A DNA stretch of 64,000 nucleotides from VRUE01 sp963753245 (GCA_963753245.1 CAVWBK010000002.1:924607-988606), one strand, 5' to 3'; counted from the stretch's first letter, positions 1-9,225 are shown. Numbers and translations: made by a program. The notes: a model not told the origin generated them from the letters alone.

Positions 1-948
1 GGTGCAACCGGCAAGCGGGCTCTCAACAATGCAGCCACTGCCGTCGGTCGCCTGGGTCAAGGCGCCGCTCGAGGGATTGCGGGAGAAGGTGACGAGCGCG
101 TTTGAGAGAGCGCTCGCCAGGTAGAGATTGGCACCGTCGGAGCTGATTGCCATCCCCTCGGGCGACTTCAGGGCGATTCCGAGCCCGCAACCTTCCGCCG
201 CCGTTTCGGCGATGCAGCCGCCGGCACCGGCAGGCTGGGTCAATGCTCCGCCGGAGGGATTTCGGTCGAAGACTGCGACCTCGTTGCCGAAGAAGGAACC
301 GACGTAGACACTGGTCCCGTCTGGACTGAGGACGATGACGTCAGGGCCGAGCAGAGCGCGACCGGACGCGCAGCCCGGAAGCGCCTCGGCGGCGATGCAG
401 CCGCCCGGCAGCTGGACCAGCGCACCGGTCTTGGGACTGCGGCGAAAGGCGGTCACCGCGTTGCTATCGCGAGAGGTCGCATAGACGTTGTGGCCGTCGG
501 CGCTAACCGCCACCGAGTTTGGGGCATCGAGTCCGACGGCGCTGGCGCAACCCGACCCACCTCTTGCGGCGATGCAACCGCCGGCTCCCTTGGGCTGGGT
601 GAGGACACCGGTCTTGGGGTTGCGCTTGAAGATCGCGATCGCGTCGCTTTCCGAAGAGGCGACGTAGAGGTTCTTCGCGTTCGGGCTGAGCGCGATCGCG
701 CGCGAGCCCATGAACGGGCCCGGCCCCTTGAGCGCCCGCGCCGGGCCGCACGAGCGCCCGCGCTTGGATCGATCGACCAGACAGCCGCTCGGTCCGGGTA
801 GCTGCACCAGGCCGCCACCGGTGCTCGCGTGGCGCTGGCGGGGCGCCGCATCTGCGCCGACGGAAGCCAGGAGCGCCGTGAAGGCGACCAGCGCGCCAAT
901 CACCACGAGGATCAATAATCGGGTTGACCGGGCAGAGAAGCGTCGCAT
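1..948 (-). CDS. Secreted beta-propeller repeat protein, C-terminus off the window
   Basis: The reading frame is open from an ATG at 948 to the window edge, giving 316 residues with no stop. An N-terminal signal/anchor (residues about 10-35) is followed by repeats of roughly 60 residues. Each repeat holds an S-x-D-G-x-N-x-Y blade motif, an N-P-x-x-G-A-L-T-Q turn and a GC-I-A...GC cysteine pair. This is the YncE/lactonase-like beta-propeller layout common in soil actinobacteria. The cysteine pairs would suit an extracellular disulfide-bonded protein. The substrate is unknown and no catalytic residues can be assigned. The gene stands alone, about 380 bp from its upstream neighbour. Confidence 0.8.
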   Translation of the reverse strand, partial: MRRFSARSTRLLILVVIGALVAFTALLASVGADAAPRQRHASTGGGLVQLPGPSGCLVDRSKRGRSCGPARALKGPGPFMGSRAIALSPNAKNLYVASSESDAIAIFKRNPKTGVLTQPKGAGGCIAARGGSGCASAVGLDAPNSVAVSADGHNVYATSRDSNAVTAFRRSPKTGALVQLPGGCIAAEALPGCASGRALLGPDVIVLSPDGTSVYVGSFFGNEVAVFDRNPSGGALTQPAGAGGCIAETAAEGCGLGIALKSPEGMAISSDGANLYLASALSNALVTFSRNPSSGALTQATDGSGCIVESPLAGCT

Positions 949-1327
949 CTGGATGCGAGTCACCTCATGGCGCGGCCAGAGCCGGCGCGCGAGGGCATCT
1001 GCTGAGCCTACTCCGATCTGGCGGCGGCGCCCCGGGACTGAAGCGCATTCCGCGCCCGCGGACCCCTACCCACGACCTCGCCCGATCCGCATTTCGGCTA
1101 CGGTCAGCGCAATGGTCTTCGACTTCCGGCACAAAAACGGCGAAGGCAAGTGGAAGAGCAGCGGCCACCGAAATGGGGTCGACCGAGACGCCGCCTTCGC
1201 CTCGCTGGAGGAAAAGTGTGGCCCCCTGCCGCCAGGCAGATACATGTCCCGGCCGCGTGATGGTCGCAGCAAGAACTGGGATCTCTTCACACGGCCCTGA
1301 AGCTGCCCCTCCCACCGAGGGGCACGC
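949..1327. other. No confident gene
   Basis: Overlapping open frames exist on both strands, including a plus-strand frame ending at 1300. None has a ribosome binding site, a recognisable domain or protein-like composition. The stretch probably holds the promoter of the propeller gene to its left. Confidence 0.5.
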
Positions 1328-2185
1328 TCACGGCGCGCTGCGACCCGCGAGAACCCGCTGATCGGCGGGGGTGTCGATTCCCGTCCGCCACACATAGGCG
1401 ACGAGGGCCGCGATCATCGCCGCCAGCACGAAGCTGACCGGGCCGGTGCCGATCGCTAGACCCCCGCGTGCAGAGGAGACCGCCAGCCAGTCGGCAAAGG
1501 AGGCACCGAGCGGCCGGGTGATGACGTAGGCAAACCAGAAGGCGAGGATCGAGTTCATGCCAAAGCGGAAGTAGCCGATCGCGGGCACGGCGATGATCGC
1601 GGCGAACATCAGACCCGAACCGAAGAAGCCGAGGCCGAAGGTGACGGCGGTCAGATCGCCGGCGGCGGTGCCGAGCGCAAAGGTCGCCAGCACCGCGGCC
1701 CAGTAGAAAACCTCCCGACGCTCGGTGGTGATGCTGTGAATCGAGAGTGTGCCCTCGCTCAGGTACCAGGTCCTGAAGATGACGGCGAGGAGGAGCGCAT
1801 AGAAAATCGTCGATGCGATGTAGGGAACTCCGAGGCCAACGTGCAGCACATCGGCAGCCATCGTCCCGAAGACGCCAACCATTGCGACCGCCAGCCAGTA
1901 TCGCCACGGCACGTAGCGATCAGAGGAGAACTGCAGGTAGATGGCGATCACGAAGGCGATCCCGCCGAGGACGACGGCGATCTCAGGAACCAACTTATGG
2001 ACAAGGAAGTCAGATGTCGACTCCCCCATTCCAGTTGTGAGCGCCTTGATGACCCAAAAGAGCGCCGCAACCTCAGGCACCTTCGAGTAACCGTGCCGGG
2101 CGTTCTCGGAGCGCAGTCGCCGGATCCTCAGCCCGTCCAGGGCGGGACGGTCTGGCCTGGCTTCGGTTTCGAGTTGGGTGTCCAA
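1328..2185 (-). CDS. COG4705-type multi-pass membrane protein
   Basis: 285 residues from a TTG start, with about seven hydrophobic segments. The sequence KVPEVAALFWVIKALTTGMG near residue 35, followed by E-S-T-S-D, is the signature repeat of the uncharacterised COG4705 membrane family. A degenerate second copy (FYWAAVLATFALGTAAGD) lies in the middle, so the protein looks like an internal duplication. It is last in a minus-strand run behind response regulator, kinase and undecaprenyl-diphosphatase genes, 59 bp after the latter, so it may share their envelope-related control. The function is unknown. The first 33 residues are hydrophilic and the true start could be internal. Confidence 0.75.
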   Translation of the reverse strand: MDTQLETEARPDRPALDGLRIRRLRSENARHGYSKVPEVAALFWVIKALTTGMGESTSDFLVHKLVPEIAVVLGGIAFVIAIYLQFSSDRYVPWRYWLAVAMVGVFGTMAADVLHVGLGVPYIASTIFYALLLAVIFRTWYLSEGTLSIHSITTERREVFYWAAVLATFALGTAAGDLTAVTFGLGFFGSGLMFAAIIAVPAIGYFRFGMNSILAFWFAYVITRPLGASFADWLAVSSARGGLAIGTGPVSFVLAAMIAALVAYVWRTGIDTPADQRVLAGRSAP

Positions 2186-2244
2186 GGTCGACGGGAAGAG
2201 AGCGCCGGCAGGCTAGGCCTGGCGCCTAAACCGCAGATGAGAGC

Positions 2245-3129
2245 TCAAAGGGCGAATGCGAGGCTGAGGATCAGACCGGCGGCGATGCAGTAAATACCAA
2301 ACGGCGTGAGGCGGTTGGTCTGAAAAAAGCGCAGCAGGAACTTGACCGCGAGATAGGTGGTGAGCGCGGCGGCCAGAGCGCCGACAAGCGCCTGACCGCG
2401 GACGCCAGCACCGGCCGAGCCCAGCAGTTCAGGTAGCTTCAGGAAGCCGGCGGCGGCGATGATCGGCGTCGCCAGCAAGAAGGCGAAGCGAGCCGCATCC
2501 TCGTTGGAGAGCCCCGCGATCAGCCCCCCGCCCATCGTCACCCCCGAGCGCGAGATCCCGGGGATCAGAGCGGCGGCCTGAGCGGTGCCGATCGCAGCCG
2601 CTTGGCGGAAACTCAACCTGGTTGCGATCCGCGGATCCGAATCGCCCTCGCCGTCTCCCGCCGCGGGCTGGCGGCGGCGCAGACTCTCGAAGGCGAGAAG
2701 GAGGACGCCGTTTAACGTCAGGAAGGCCGCCGCAGCCTGCGGTGAGGCAAAGATCGTGCGCAGTGAGTGCTCGAGCAGCAGGCCGAGGATGCCGGCGGGG
2801 ACGGTCCCGATCACCAAGAGCCAACCGAGCCGTGCATCGGTGTCTCCCGCCTCGATGCGACGTCCCCGAAGCGAGCGCCCCAGGCCACGGAAAATGCGCT
2901 TCCAGTCCTCGAGAAAGAAGAAGAAGAGGACGATCGCGGTCGCGCAGTGGGTGGCGACCAAAAAGGCAAGGAAATATCCATCGTTTTGATGGATATTCCA
3001 GCCGAAGACCCGGGGGGTGATCACCGCGTGACCGAGGCTCGAGATCGGGAAGGGCTCAGCGATCCCCTGGATCAAACCCAGGACTATGGCTTGCAAATAG
3101 GAGATCGGGTGCACTTGGGCGAAGATCAT
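2245..3129 (-). CDS. uppP: Undecaprenyl-diphosphatase (UppP/BacA)
   Basis: 294 residues, about eight membrane segments. It removes a phosphate from undecaprenyl pyrophosphate so the lipid carrier can be reused for peptidoglycan, and confers bacitracin tolerance. Both family active-site motifs are visible: QGIAEPFPISSLGHAVI near residue 20 (E-x3-PISSxGH) and PGISRSGVTMGG near residue 190. The more usual E-F-L-P is E-P-F-P here. Its ATG overlaps the stop of the upstream histidine kinase by 4 bp, so it is translationally coupled to a two-component system. This suggests control by an envelope stress signal. Confidence 0.95.
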   Translation of the reverse strand: MIFAQVHPISYLQAIVLGLIQGIAEPFPISSLGHAVITPRVFGWNIHQNDGYFLAFLVATHCATAIVLFFFFLEDWKRIFRGLGRSLRGRRIEAGDTDARLGWLLVIGTVPAGILGLLLEHSLRTIFASPQAAAAFLTLNGVLLLAFESLRRRQPAAGDGEGDSDPRIATRLSFRQAAAIGTAQAAALIPGISRSGVTMGGGLIAGLSNEDAARFAFLLATPIIAAAGFLKLPELLGSAGAGVRGQALVGALAAALTTYLAVKFLLRFFQTNRLTPFGIYCIAAGLILSLAFAL

Positions 3130-4544
3130 TTGGGGCTTTCATTAAGGGCAGATGAGAACCGGGCCAGGGTTGGCTCGGCCGACAACGGCAGAGTAAGCCA
3201 GACATCGGCGCCGCCGCCGGCTCGGTTTCGCGCACTCGCCGCTCCGCCGTGTGCGCGGGCCACCGTCTGCACGATCGCCAGGCCGAGGCCACTGCCGCTG
3301 GTGCGCTGGCTTGAAGGGGCGCGGCTGAAGCGCTCAAAGGCCTGGGCGAGGAAGTCCTCGGGGAAGCCAGCACCGCGATCGCGCACGTGGATCTCGACCG
3401 CTCCGTTTGCGGAATGAGCCTCCAGCTCGATCGGACCGCCGCCGTAGCGCAGAGCATTGTCAACCATGCTGCCGATCGCCTGGTCGAGCCGCAGCCGGTC
3501 AGCGCGCAGCACCAGCCCTGGGGCTGAATCGATTTCGATTTGCCTGTCGCCTTCCCCGGCCCGCCGTGCAAAACGGCGACCGACGCTTTCAAGCGCCTCC
3601 CCGAGTTGCACCGGCTCGAGGCGGAGCGGCAGCTCGCCGCGCTCGGTCTGCGCGATCGTCAGCAGAGCCTCGGAGAGCTGCGTCAGTCGGTCGGTCTCCT
3701 CGGCGGCCGAGGACAGCGCGGCCCGTAACTCCCCAACCGAGCGGCCCTCCGCAAGGGCCAACTCGAGCTCGGCGCGCAAGATCGCCAGCGGGGTGCGCAG
3801 CTCGTGACTGGCATCGGCGACGAAAGCTCGCTCATGCTCAAGCGCTTCCCCCAGACGCTCCAGCATCTGGTTGAGGGTGCTGCCCAGGCGTGCGACCTCG
3901 TCGCGGGTGGGCGGCACAGGGAGTCGCTGCTCGGGCTGCGCAGCGGAGATCTCAGCGGCTCGAGCCCTCATCGCCTCGACCGGGTGCAGGGCGGCCGCGG
4001 CGACACCATACGCGGCGAGCGAGGCAAGGATGAGCGCCACCGGGCCGCCGACCAAGAGCAGTTGCAAAAGATCTGAAAGCGACTCGCTGCGCGCCTCGGT
4101 CGAGGTACCAACGACGACGACCCGCTGGCGCCCCCCTGCCCTGACCGGTAGCGCCAAGAGCCGCGAGTGGTCCTGCAATCCCGGCAGGGGCCCCCGATCT
4201 AAGATCAGCGGGCCCTGCAGAGCGCGACGAAGCTCAGACCTCGAGAGCAGCACGTGGTTGCCTACTGCCTGGGAGGAGTCCGAGACCCGGCCCCGGGCGT
4301 CGAGAACCTCGGCGAAGCTCTCGGTCTGACCGACCAGGGTGCGGTTGCGCTCACCAAGACCGGAGGCCGCCTCTCGGACCAGCGCGGCGACATCGTTGGC
4401 CCTCGAGCGCAGGCCGGAATTGATCGTCGTGTCGAGCTCGGCACTGAAACGAAGGTAGACAAATACGCCGGTCGCGCCAAGGACCAGTGTCATGACGGCG
4501 GCGAAGACCAGGGTGACGCGGAGGCGAATCGAGAGGCGGCTCAG
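3126..4544 (-). CDS. Sensor histidine kinase
   Basis: Membrane kinase partner of the regulator encoded just upstream. Order: N-terminal membrane helix, periplasmic sensor of about 120 residues, second helix, HAMP, DHp box HELRTPLAILRAELELAL, then ATPase with N box (MVDNALRYGGG), G1 (DRGAGFPEDF) and G2 (GSGLGLAIVQ). An ATG exists at 4493, but it would begin inside the first membrane helix. The frame stays open to a CTG at 4544 that overlaps the regulator's TGA as CTGA, adding 17 residues that complete the helix. I therefore give 4544 as the likely start, with 4493 as the conservative alternative. The stop overlaps uppP. Confidence 0.92.
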   Translation of the reverse strand: MSRLSIRLRVTLVFAAVMTLVLGATGVFVYLRFSAELDTTINSGLRSRANDVAALVREAASGLGERNRTLVGQTESFAEVLDARGRVSDSSQAVGNHVLLSRSELRRALQGPLILDRGPLPGLQDHSRLLALPVRAGGRQRVVVVGTSTEARSESLSDLLQLLLVGGPVALILASLAAYGVAAAALHPVEAMRARAAEISAAQPEQRLPVPPTRDEVARLGSTLNQMLERLGEALEHERAFVADASHELRTPLAILRAELELALAEGRSVGELRAALSSAAEETDRLTQLSEALLTIAQTERGELPLRLEPVQLGEALESVGRRFARRAGEGDRQIEIDSAPGLVLRADRLRLDQAIGSMVDNALRYGGGPIELEAHSANGAVEIHVRDRGAGFPEDFLAQAFERFSRAPSSQRTSGSGLGLAIVQTVARAHGGAASARNRAGGGADVWLTLPLSAEPTLARFSSALNESPK

Positions 4545-5227
4545 TGGCCCCCATCCTTTCGCAGTCGGTAGCCGGCACCGCGCACGGTCTCGATCGACCG
4601 GACGCCGAAGGGGACATCAATCTTGCGTCGCAGGTAGCGGATATAGACCTCGATCACATTGGAGCGATGCTCGAAGTCGTACTCCCAAGCCCGCTCGAGA
4701 AGTTGGGTACGACTGAGAACATGACCCGGGCTGCGCATGAAGGACTCAAGCAGGGCGAACTCCTTTGCGGAGAGCTCGATCTCGGTTTTCTCACGCCAGA
4801 CCTGGTGGGTGGCCGGGTCAAGCCTCAGGTCCCCGACAGCGATCAGCGCGGGGCGCTCGCTATGACCGCGCCTACCCAACGCCCGCAGGCGTGCCAGCAG
4901 CTCAGCAAAGGAGAACGGCTTGGTCAGGTAGTCATCGGCGCCGCCGTCGAGACCGGCGACACGATCCTCCAGGGCTCCGCGCGCGGTCAGCATCAGGACC
5001 GGAGCCCAGATTCCCTCCCTGCGCAGTTGGCGGCAGGTATCAAAGCCATCGATGCCCGGCAGGATGACGTCGAGGACGATCGCGTCGTAGGCTGAGGCCC
5101 GGGCCAGCCCGAGGGCCTCCTCCCCGGTCCCGGCAACATCGACGGCCAGGCCCTGCTCTGCAAGCCCACGCCGGATCAGAGCCGCCATCTTCACCTCATC
5201 CTCAACGACAAGCACCTTCATCACCAC
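4541..5227 (-). CDS. OmpR-family response regulator
   Basis: 228 residues. The receiver domain is intact: acidic pocket VVEDE near residue 8, phospho-acceptor Asp in VLDVILPGIDGF near residue 53, and Lys in YLTKPFSF near residue 102. It is followed by a winged-helix DNA-binding domain (residues about 130-225) ending in the typical R-G-x-G-Y-R-L. It is first in the regulator-kinase-uppP-COG4705 operon. An 11-bp-phased direct repeat 15 bp upstream of the ATG is a plausible autoregulatory site. The nearest named relatives would be MprA/TcrA/CutR-like regulators; no specific orthology is claimed. Confidence 0.93.
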   Translation of the reverse strand: MVMKVLVVEDEVKMAALIRRGLAEQGLAVDVAGTGEEALGLARASAYDAIVLDVILPGIDGFDTCRQLRREGIWAPVLMLTARGALEDRVAGLDGGADDYLTKPFSFAELLARLRALGRRGHSERPALIAVGDLRLDPATHQVWREKTEIELSAKEFALLESFMRSPGHVLSRTQLLERAWEYDFEHRSNVIEVYIRYLRRKIDVPFGVRSIETVRGAGYRLRKDGGH

Positions 5228-5241
5228 AACGTTCTCAGAGA

Positions 5242-5260
5242 AGATGAACGCCAGATGAGA
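5242..5260 (-). promoter_or_regulatory. Putative OmpR-type tandem operator
   Basis: AGATGA occurs at 5242-5247 and again at 5253-5258, exactly 11 bp apart. One helical turn between half-sites is the classical spacing for dimers of OmpR/PhoB-type regulators. It lies just upstream of the regulator start at 5227. Confidence 0.45.
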
Positions 5261-5693
5261 GTCGCATCGACCTGGGCTCGATTTGCGCAGTCCGGTGAGA
5301 CATCAACATTGAGCCGAGGCGGTTAGCGCGGACTGCAGCCTCAGTTAGCGCTCAATGCTGCAAATGGGGAAGGTGGTCGAACCGAACTATTCCCCGCCCT
5401 TCCGGCTTCGCCGACCGGGCATCACTTGCGGGGCGATCCTTCCCCGGCCAGCGAACTATGAGACGGCGGTGCGGCGTTTGCTACCCAACCCGCGCCCGAC
5501 CGATTTTCCGATCACCCGGCAGGGCGACTTGGACGCTGACCTCAAGGCGACGCCGCGCCTCGAAACATCGCGACTTGCCTCGGCCACCAGGGCACCCAGG
5601 ACCCGAGAGTAGTTGTCTCGCTTGCTCATGGCCCAACGGTACGGGCCTCACCTATAGCCGAGCTATGGATTGCCTAACGATCCGCTGAGAACT
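5261..5693. other. Intergenic, no gene recognised
   Basis: A plus-strand frame of 85 codons (5355-5612) is present, but it has no ribosome binding site, no domain and an irregular proline/arginine-rich composition typical of non-coding GC-rich DNA. The region separates the two-component operon from the convergently ending oxidoreductase gene. Confidence 0.5.
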
Positions 5694-6662
5694 TCACGGT
5701 GTCATCACCACCCGGCCAAAGGCGTTGCGGCCCTCCAGATAGGCGTGGGCCGCAGCTGCCTCGGAGAGTGCGAAGGAACGGTCGATCTCGACCCGCAAAC
5801 CACCGGCGCTCACCCGTTCGATCAGCTCGGCGATCATCGCGTGGACCCGCGGATACTCGGCGAGTAGCGCACCACCAAGGTAGACGCCACACAGAGTGTT
5901 GTTCTTCGCCCATAGAGACTGCGCCTCGATTGCGGAGCCTGCGCGAGCCGCGACCCCCACGCTGACCAGCGTCCCGCGGTAGGCAAGCGCCTCGATTCCG
6001 TCGACCAGGTTCTTGCCGCCGATCGAATCGAGCACGACATCGACGCCGCGCCCCTCGGTCAGCTCACCGACCCTTTCGACGAAGTTTTCGGTCGCGTAGT
6101 TGATCGCGTGATCGAGGCCAAGCGGCTTGAGCCGCTCGAGTTTCTCCTCGCTTGAGGCGGTCGAGAACACCGTCGCCCCGGCCTGCTTTGCCAGCTGGAT
6201 CGCGGCCATGCCGACCCCCCCGCCGCCGGCATGGACGAGAACGGTCTGTCCCTCCTTGAGGTCCGCGGCGCGAAAGAGGCACTCCTGCGCGGTGCCAAAG
6301 GCAACCGGGATGCAGGCGGCCACAGCGCTGTCGAGTCCCGGCGGGATTGGCCAGGTCATCACCGCGGGCACAGCCCGCCGCTCGGCATGGGAGCCGTCCG
6401 CATTGAGGGCGATCACCCTCTCGCCGAGCGCCGGGCTCTGGACGCCGGGGCCGACCTCGATCACGGTCCCGGCGCATAGGTAACCGACGATGTGGGGTGG
6501 ATGCGCCGGGGGTGATGCGGCACGGGCTAGAAGATCCCCGCCCTCGATGCTGATCGCCTCGACCTCCACCACCACGCATCCCGCCGGACAGCTGGGATCG
6601 GGGACCTCCTCATAGCGCAGCACCTCGGGCTCGCCGTTCTCGTAGATGACCGCGGCCTTCAC
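5694..6662 (-). CDS. Zinc-free NAD(P)H:quinone oxidoreductase (MDR family)
   Basis: 322 residues of the medium-chain dehydrogenase/reductase superfamily, QOR-type: GroES-like catalytic domain (about 1-125) and Rossmann domain. The nucleotide-binding stretch HAGGGGVGMAAIQLAKQAGA sits near residue 150, then FSTASSEEKLERLKPLGLDH, characteristic of NADPH-dependent quinone reductases. The structural-zinc cysteine cluster is absent, as expected for QOR. The C-terminal A-x-x-A-H-x-Y-L-E-G-R-x-A-F-G-R-V-V is also typical. It would reduce quinones or alpha,beta-unsaturated carbonyls in the cytosol. It appears to be monocistronic. Confidence 0.9.
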   Translation of the reverse strand: MKAAVIYENGEPEVLRYEEVPDPSCPAGCVVVEVEAISIEGGDLLARAASPPAHPPHIVGYLCAGTVIEVGPGVQSPALGERVIALNADGSHAERRAVPAVMTWPIPPGLDSAVAACIPVAFGTAQECLFRAADLKEGQTVLVHAGGGGVGMAAIQLAKQAGATVFSTASSEEKLERLKPLGLDHAINYATENFVERVGELTEGRGVDVVLDSIGGKNLVDGIEALAYRGTLVSVGVAARAGSAIEAQSLWAKNNTLCGVYLGGALLAEYPRVHAMIAELIERVSAGGLRVEIDRSFALSEAAAAHAYLEGRNAFGRVVMTP

Positions 6663-6752
6663 GCCCGAATCCTATGGGTCGGGTGGAGGGCGCTACCCGC
6701 TGGGCAAAGGAACGCAGCGCGAATGGGCGGGCCAATTCGAGCGAATCGGCGC

Positions 6753-7622
6753 TCAGCCATCACGCGGAGCCGGGGTGCCCGCCGAGCGCAACGCCCCCGC
6801 GCAGGCGCAAACAACGAGTCCGATCCCGAGCACCTCGATCAGCGCCAAGGCCTGGGAGAGAGCGATGAAGCCGACTAAAGCTGCCACCGCGGGCTCCATA
6901 CTCATCAGGACACCGAACACCGCGTTCGGCAGGCGGCGCAGGGCCTCCAGCTCCAGCGCAAAGGGGATGGCGGAGCTGAGCAGGCCGACCGCGAAGCCAA
7001 CGAGAAGGTTGGCGGGCGCAAGCAGTTCGCCGCCGCCCTGCCAGATGCCGAAGGGGGCGACGATCAGCGCCGAAATCAGCACCGCGACGGACAGGCCACT
7101 GAGACCCGGATAGCTACTGCCGACCCGGGCGCTCTGCAGGATGTAGAGCGCCCAGAAGGCACCCGCCGCCAGCGCCAGCGCCGCTCCCAGGGGATCGATT
7201 CCTGCGCCTGAGCCGTGGGACAAGAGCAGGATCCCGGCCGCGGCCAACAGCGCCCAGATCACATCTCGCCGGCGATGCGATCCGAGTACAGCGACACCGA
7301 GCGGGCCGACGAACTCAAGCGTCACCGCGATCCCCAGAGGCAGGCGATCAAGGGCGGCGTAGAAACTTAGGTTCACCGCCGCTAGGGCAACCCCGAACAG
7401 CACCACCTCGCGCAACGGGCCGGCGCGGATCGCGCCCAAACGGGGGCGGGCGACAGCGAGCAGCGCCAGCGCTCCAAATGTCGAACGCATCAGCACGGCT
7501 CCCTGGGGGCCGACCGAGTCAAACAGGGTGGTCGCCAGCGCGGCTCCGCACTGCACCGAGAGGATCGCGGCGAACGCCATCGTCGCACCGACACGAGCAC
7601 GGGAAGCGGCGGGCGCTCTCAC
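6753..7622 (-). CDS. RhtA-like EamA-family exporter
   Basis: Ten-helix drug/metabolite transporter with two EamA repeats. The opening AAILSVQCGAALATTLFDSV matches the RhtA (threonine/homoserine exporter) pattern, as do the central LPLGIAVTLEFVGPLGVAVL and the late SAIPFALELEALRRLP. The frame extends upstream to 8081, but that part is hydrophilic, arginine-rich and antisense to a well-supported gene. The GTG at 7622 gives 289 residues, close to the family's ~295, and has an AAGG upstream. It would export amino acids or similar small metabolites. An ATG at 7703 is the alternative start. Confidence 0.85.
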   Translation of the reverse strand: MRAPAASRARVGATMAFAAILSVQCGAALATTLFDSVGPQGAVLMRSTFGALALLAVARPRLGAIRAGPLREVVLFGVALAAVNLSFYAALDRLPLGIAVTLEFVGPLGVAVLGSHRRRDVIWALLAAAGILLLSHGSGAGIDPLGAALALAAGAFWALYILQSARVGSSYPGLSGLSVAVLISALIVAPFGIWQGGGELLAPANLLVGFAVGLLSSAIPFALELEALRRLPNAVFGVLMSMEPAVAALVGFIALSQALALIEVLGIGLVVCACAGALRSAGTPAPRDG

Positions 7623-7800
7623 GCGGCCTTGATCGAGCTCAAGGCCCGCCCTGCCCAAGCCCGCTGGCAGAACATCCCTCCTCGGCTCATCGGGCGCATC
7701 CATCGCTGGGACCGCACCGACCGTAGCTCGATCGGGCGGCGCGCGTTTTTGCCGCCGCTTCCAATGCGAACGTATGTTCCCAACGAGAAAGGAGACCCCG

Positions 7801-8151
7801 ATGAAGCGATTTGAGGCGTTTGAGGATATGGAGGACAGGTGGCGCTGGCGATTGATCGCCGCCAGCGGCAAGATCATCGCCAGCTCAGGCGAGCGTTTCG
7901 ATACCCATGCCGATGCCGTGCGAGCCGCCGCGCGGGTCAGCTCCGAGGCCGCTGGCGCGGCGGTCTCCCGCGAACCTGGGATCGGGTTCAAGGCTCTGCT
8001 GGGGCGCCTGATCCGACGCGAGGAAGACAGGCGGTCGCGGGCACTCGCATCAAAGCGTGCTCGCCCGAGCAGACGGCGCACGATCGGCGCCGCGCCAGAG
8101 CCGAACCGGATTCGGGCTCCCTGGGCGACCCCAACCGGGTCTCGCCACTAG
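7801..8151 (+). CDS. YegP-like DUF1508 small protein
   Basis: 116 residues. The first ~45 residues form a DUF1508/YegP module: an F-E-A-F stretch, then RWRWRLIAASGKIIASSGE, then an R-F-x-T-H-A-D-A stretch, i.e. the W-R-W-R-L...G-x-I-I-A-x-S-x-E pattern. The C-terminal half is basic and low-complexity. ATG 7801 has an excellent AAGGAG 8-9 bp upstream, which fixes the start over the in-frame ATG at 7774. YegP-like proteins are small cytosolic proteins of unclear function. Divergent from the exporter gene, with about 180 bp between starts. Confidence 0.8.
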   Translation: MKRFEAFEDMEDRWRWRLIAASGKIIASSGERFDTHADAVRAAARVSSEAAGAAVSREPGIGFKALLGRLIRREEDRRSRALASKRARPSRRRTIGAAPEPNRIRAPWATPTGSRH

Positions 8152-8250
8152 TCGAGATCCGGGCATCGTCACGCGCGCGCTCCGGGCGCCCGGAGCGCCA
8201 CCCGCCGCCCAAGTCTAAATTTGGTACTCGCCGCTGCCGATCAGGGTGGC

Positions 8251-9225
8251 ATGGATCGAAGGAGCTCCGCCCGACAGCTACGGGCGATCATCAGCACCCA
8301 GACCGAGATCGCGGCGAGTGATCTGAAACCCAGAGCGATCATGCAAATGTTCGCCGAACGCGCGATGGAGCTGACCGGGGCGAGCGCCGGGGTGATCGAG
8401 ATGGCAGAGGACGAGGAGATGGTCTACACGGTGACCGCCGGCGAGGCGACGCCCTATCTCGGCACGAGGTTGTCGGCAGTCTCCAGCCTCTCGGGATTGT
8501 GTGTACGCGAGGGACGGGTGCTGCGCAGCGATGACACCTCTCAGGACCCGCGGATCGACGCAGCCACAAGCCGCCGGGTCAATGCCGGATCGATGATTTG
8601 TGTGCCGCTGATTCACCGCGATGAGCCCGTCGGTGTGCTCAAGGTCTACGCGCCGCAACCTCACAGTTTCGAAGACGCCGACGTGGAGACCCTGGAGTTG
8701 CTCAGTGAACTGATCGCCGCTCATATTGCCCACGCGAATCTCTACGAGGTCAAGTCACACGTCAGCCGCCACGATGCACTGACCGCATTGCCCAATCGCC
8801 GGGCCTTCGAAGAGCGGCTTCCAATCGAGGTCGCGCGCGCCAACCGCTCTGGCGATCCGCTCGCACTCTGCCTATTGGACCTCGACGGCTTCAAGGCCGT
8901 AAACGACCGACTCGGCCACCCAGAGGGCGACGAGGCACTGCGATCCGTGGCAAGAATCCTCGACGAATCCCGCGCTTCTGATGATTGCTTTCGGATCGGC
9001 GGTGACGAGTTCGCAATCCTGATGCCCGAAACCGCCAAGCCCGAGGCCGAAGGGGCCGGTGAACGGATCGCCGAGGCGGTGCGGGCAGCGCGGATCGCAG
9101 ACGGCGCGATCACGACATCCTTTGGCGTCTCGGCCGGAACCGATCTCGACGGCGGCGCTCTATTTTCGGCAGCCGACCGAGAACTGCTGGCCGCCAAGGG
9201 CAAATCTCCGCGACGCAATTCCTGA
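8251..9225 (+). CDS. GAF-GGDEF diguanylate cyclase
   Basis: 324 residues: an N-terminal GAF sensor (about 25-165) and a GGDEF cyclase domain (about 180-320). The catalytic RIGGDEFAIL is intact, as is LDLDGFKAVNDRLGHPEGDE, which binds metal and GTP. It makes cyclic di-GMP from two GTP. I see no RxxD inhibitory site just before GGDEF (the residues are D-D-C-F), so product inhibition may be lacking. A TTG at 8221 would add ten residues. No phosphodiesterase (EAL/HD-GYP) is nearby, so the pathway partner lies elsewhere. Confidence 0.9.
   Translation: MDRRSSARQLRAIISTQTEIAASDLKPRAIMQMFAERAMELTGASAGVIEMAEDEEMVYTVTAGEATPYLGTRLSAVSSLSGLCVREGRVLRSDDTSQDPRIDAATSRRVNAGSMICVPLIHRDEPVGVLKVYAPQPHSFEDADVETLELLSELIAAHIAHANLYEVKSHVSRHDALTALPNRRAFEERLPIEVARANRSGDPLALCLLDLDGFKAVNDRLGHPEGDEALRSVARILDESRASDDCFRIGGDEFAILMPETAKPEAEGAGERIAEAVRAARIADGAITTSFGVSAGTDLDGGALFSAADRELLAAKGKSPRRNS

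Noticed and set aside
710..1300. 196-codon plus-strand frame
   Set aside because: Antisense to the well-supported propeller gene over much of its length, arginine-rich composition and no binding site.
7623..8081. N-terminal extension of the RhtA-like exporter
   Set aside because: Would give 442 residues, well above the family length, and lies antisense to the YegP-like gene, which has a strong binding site.
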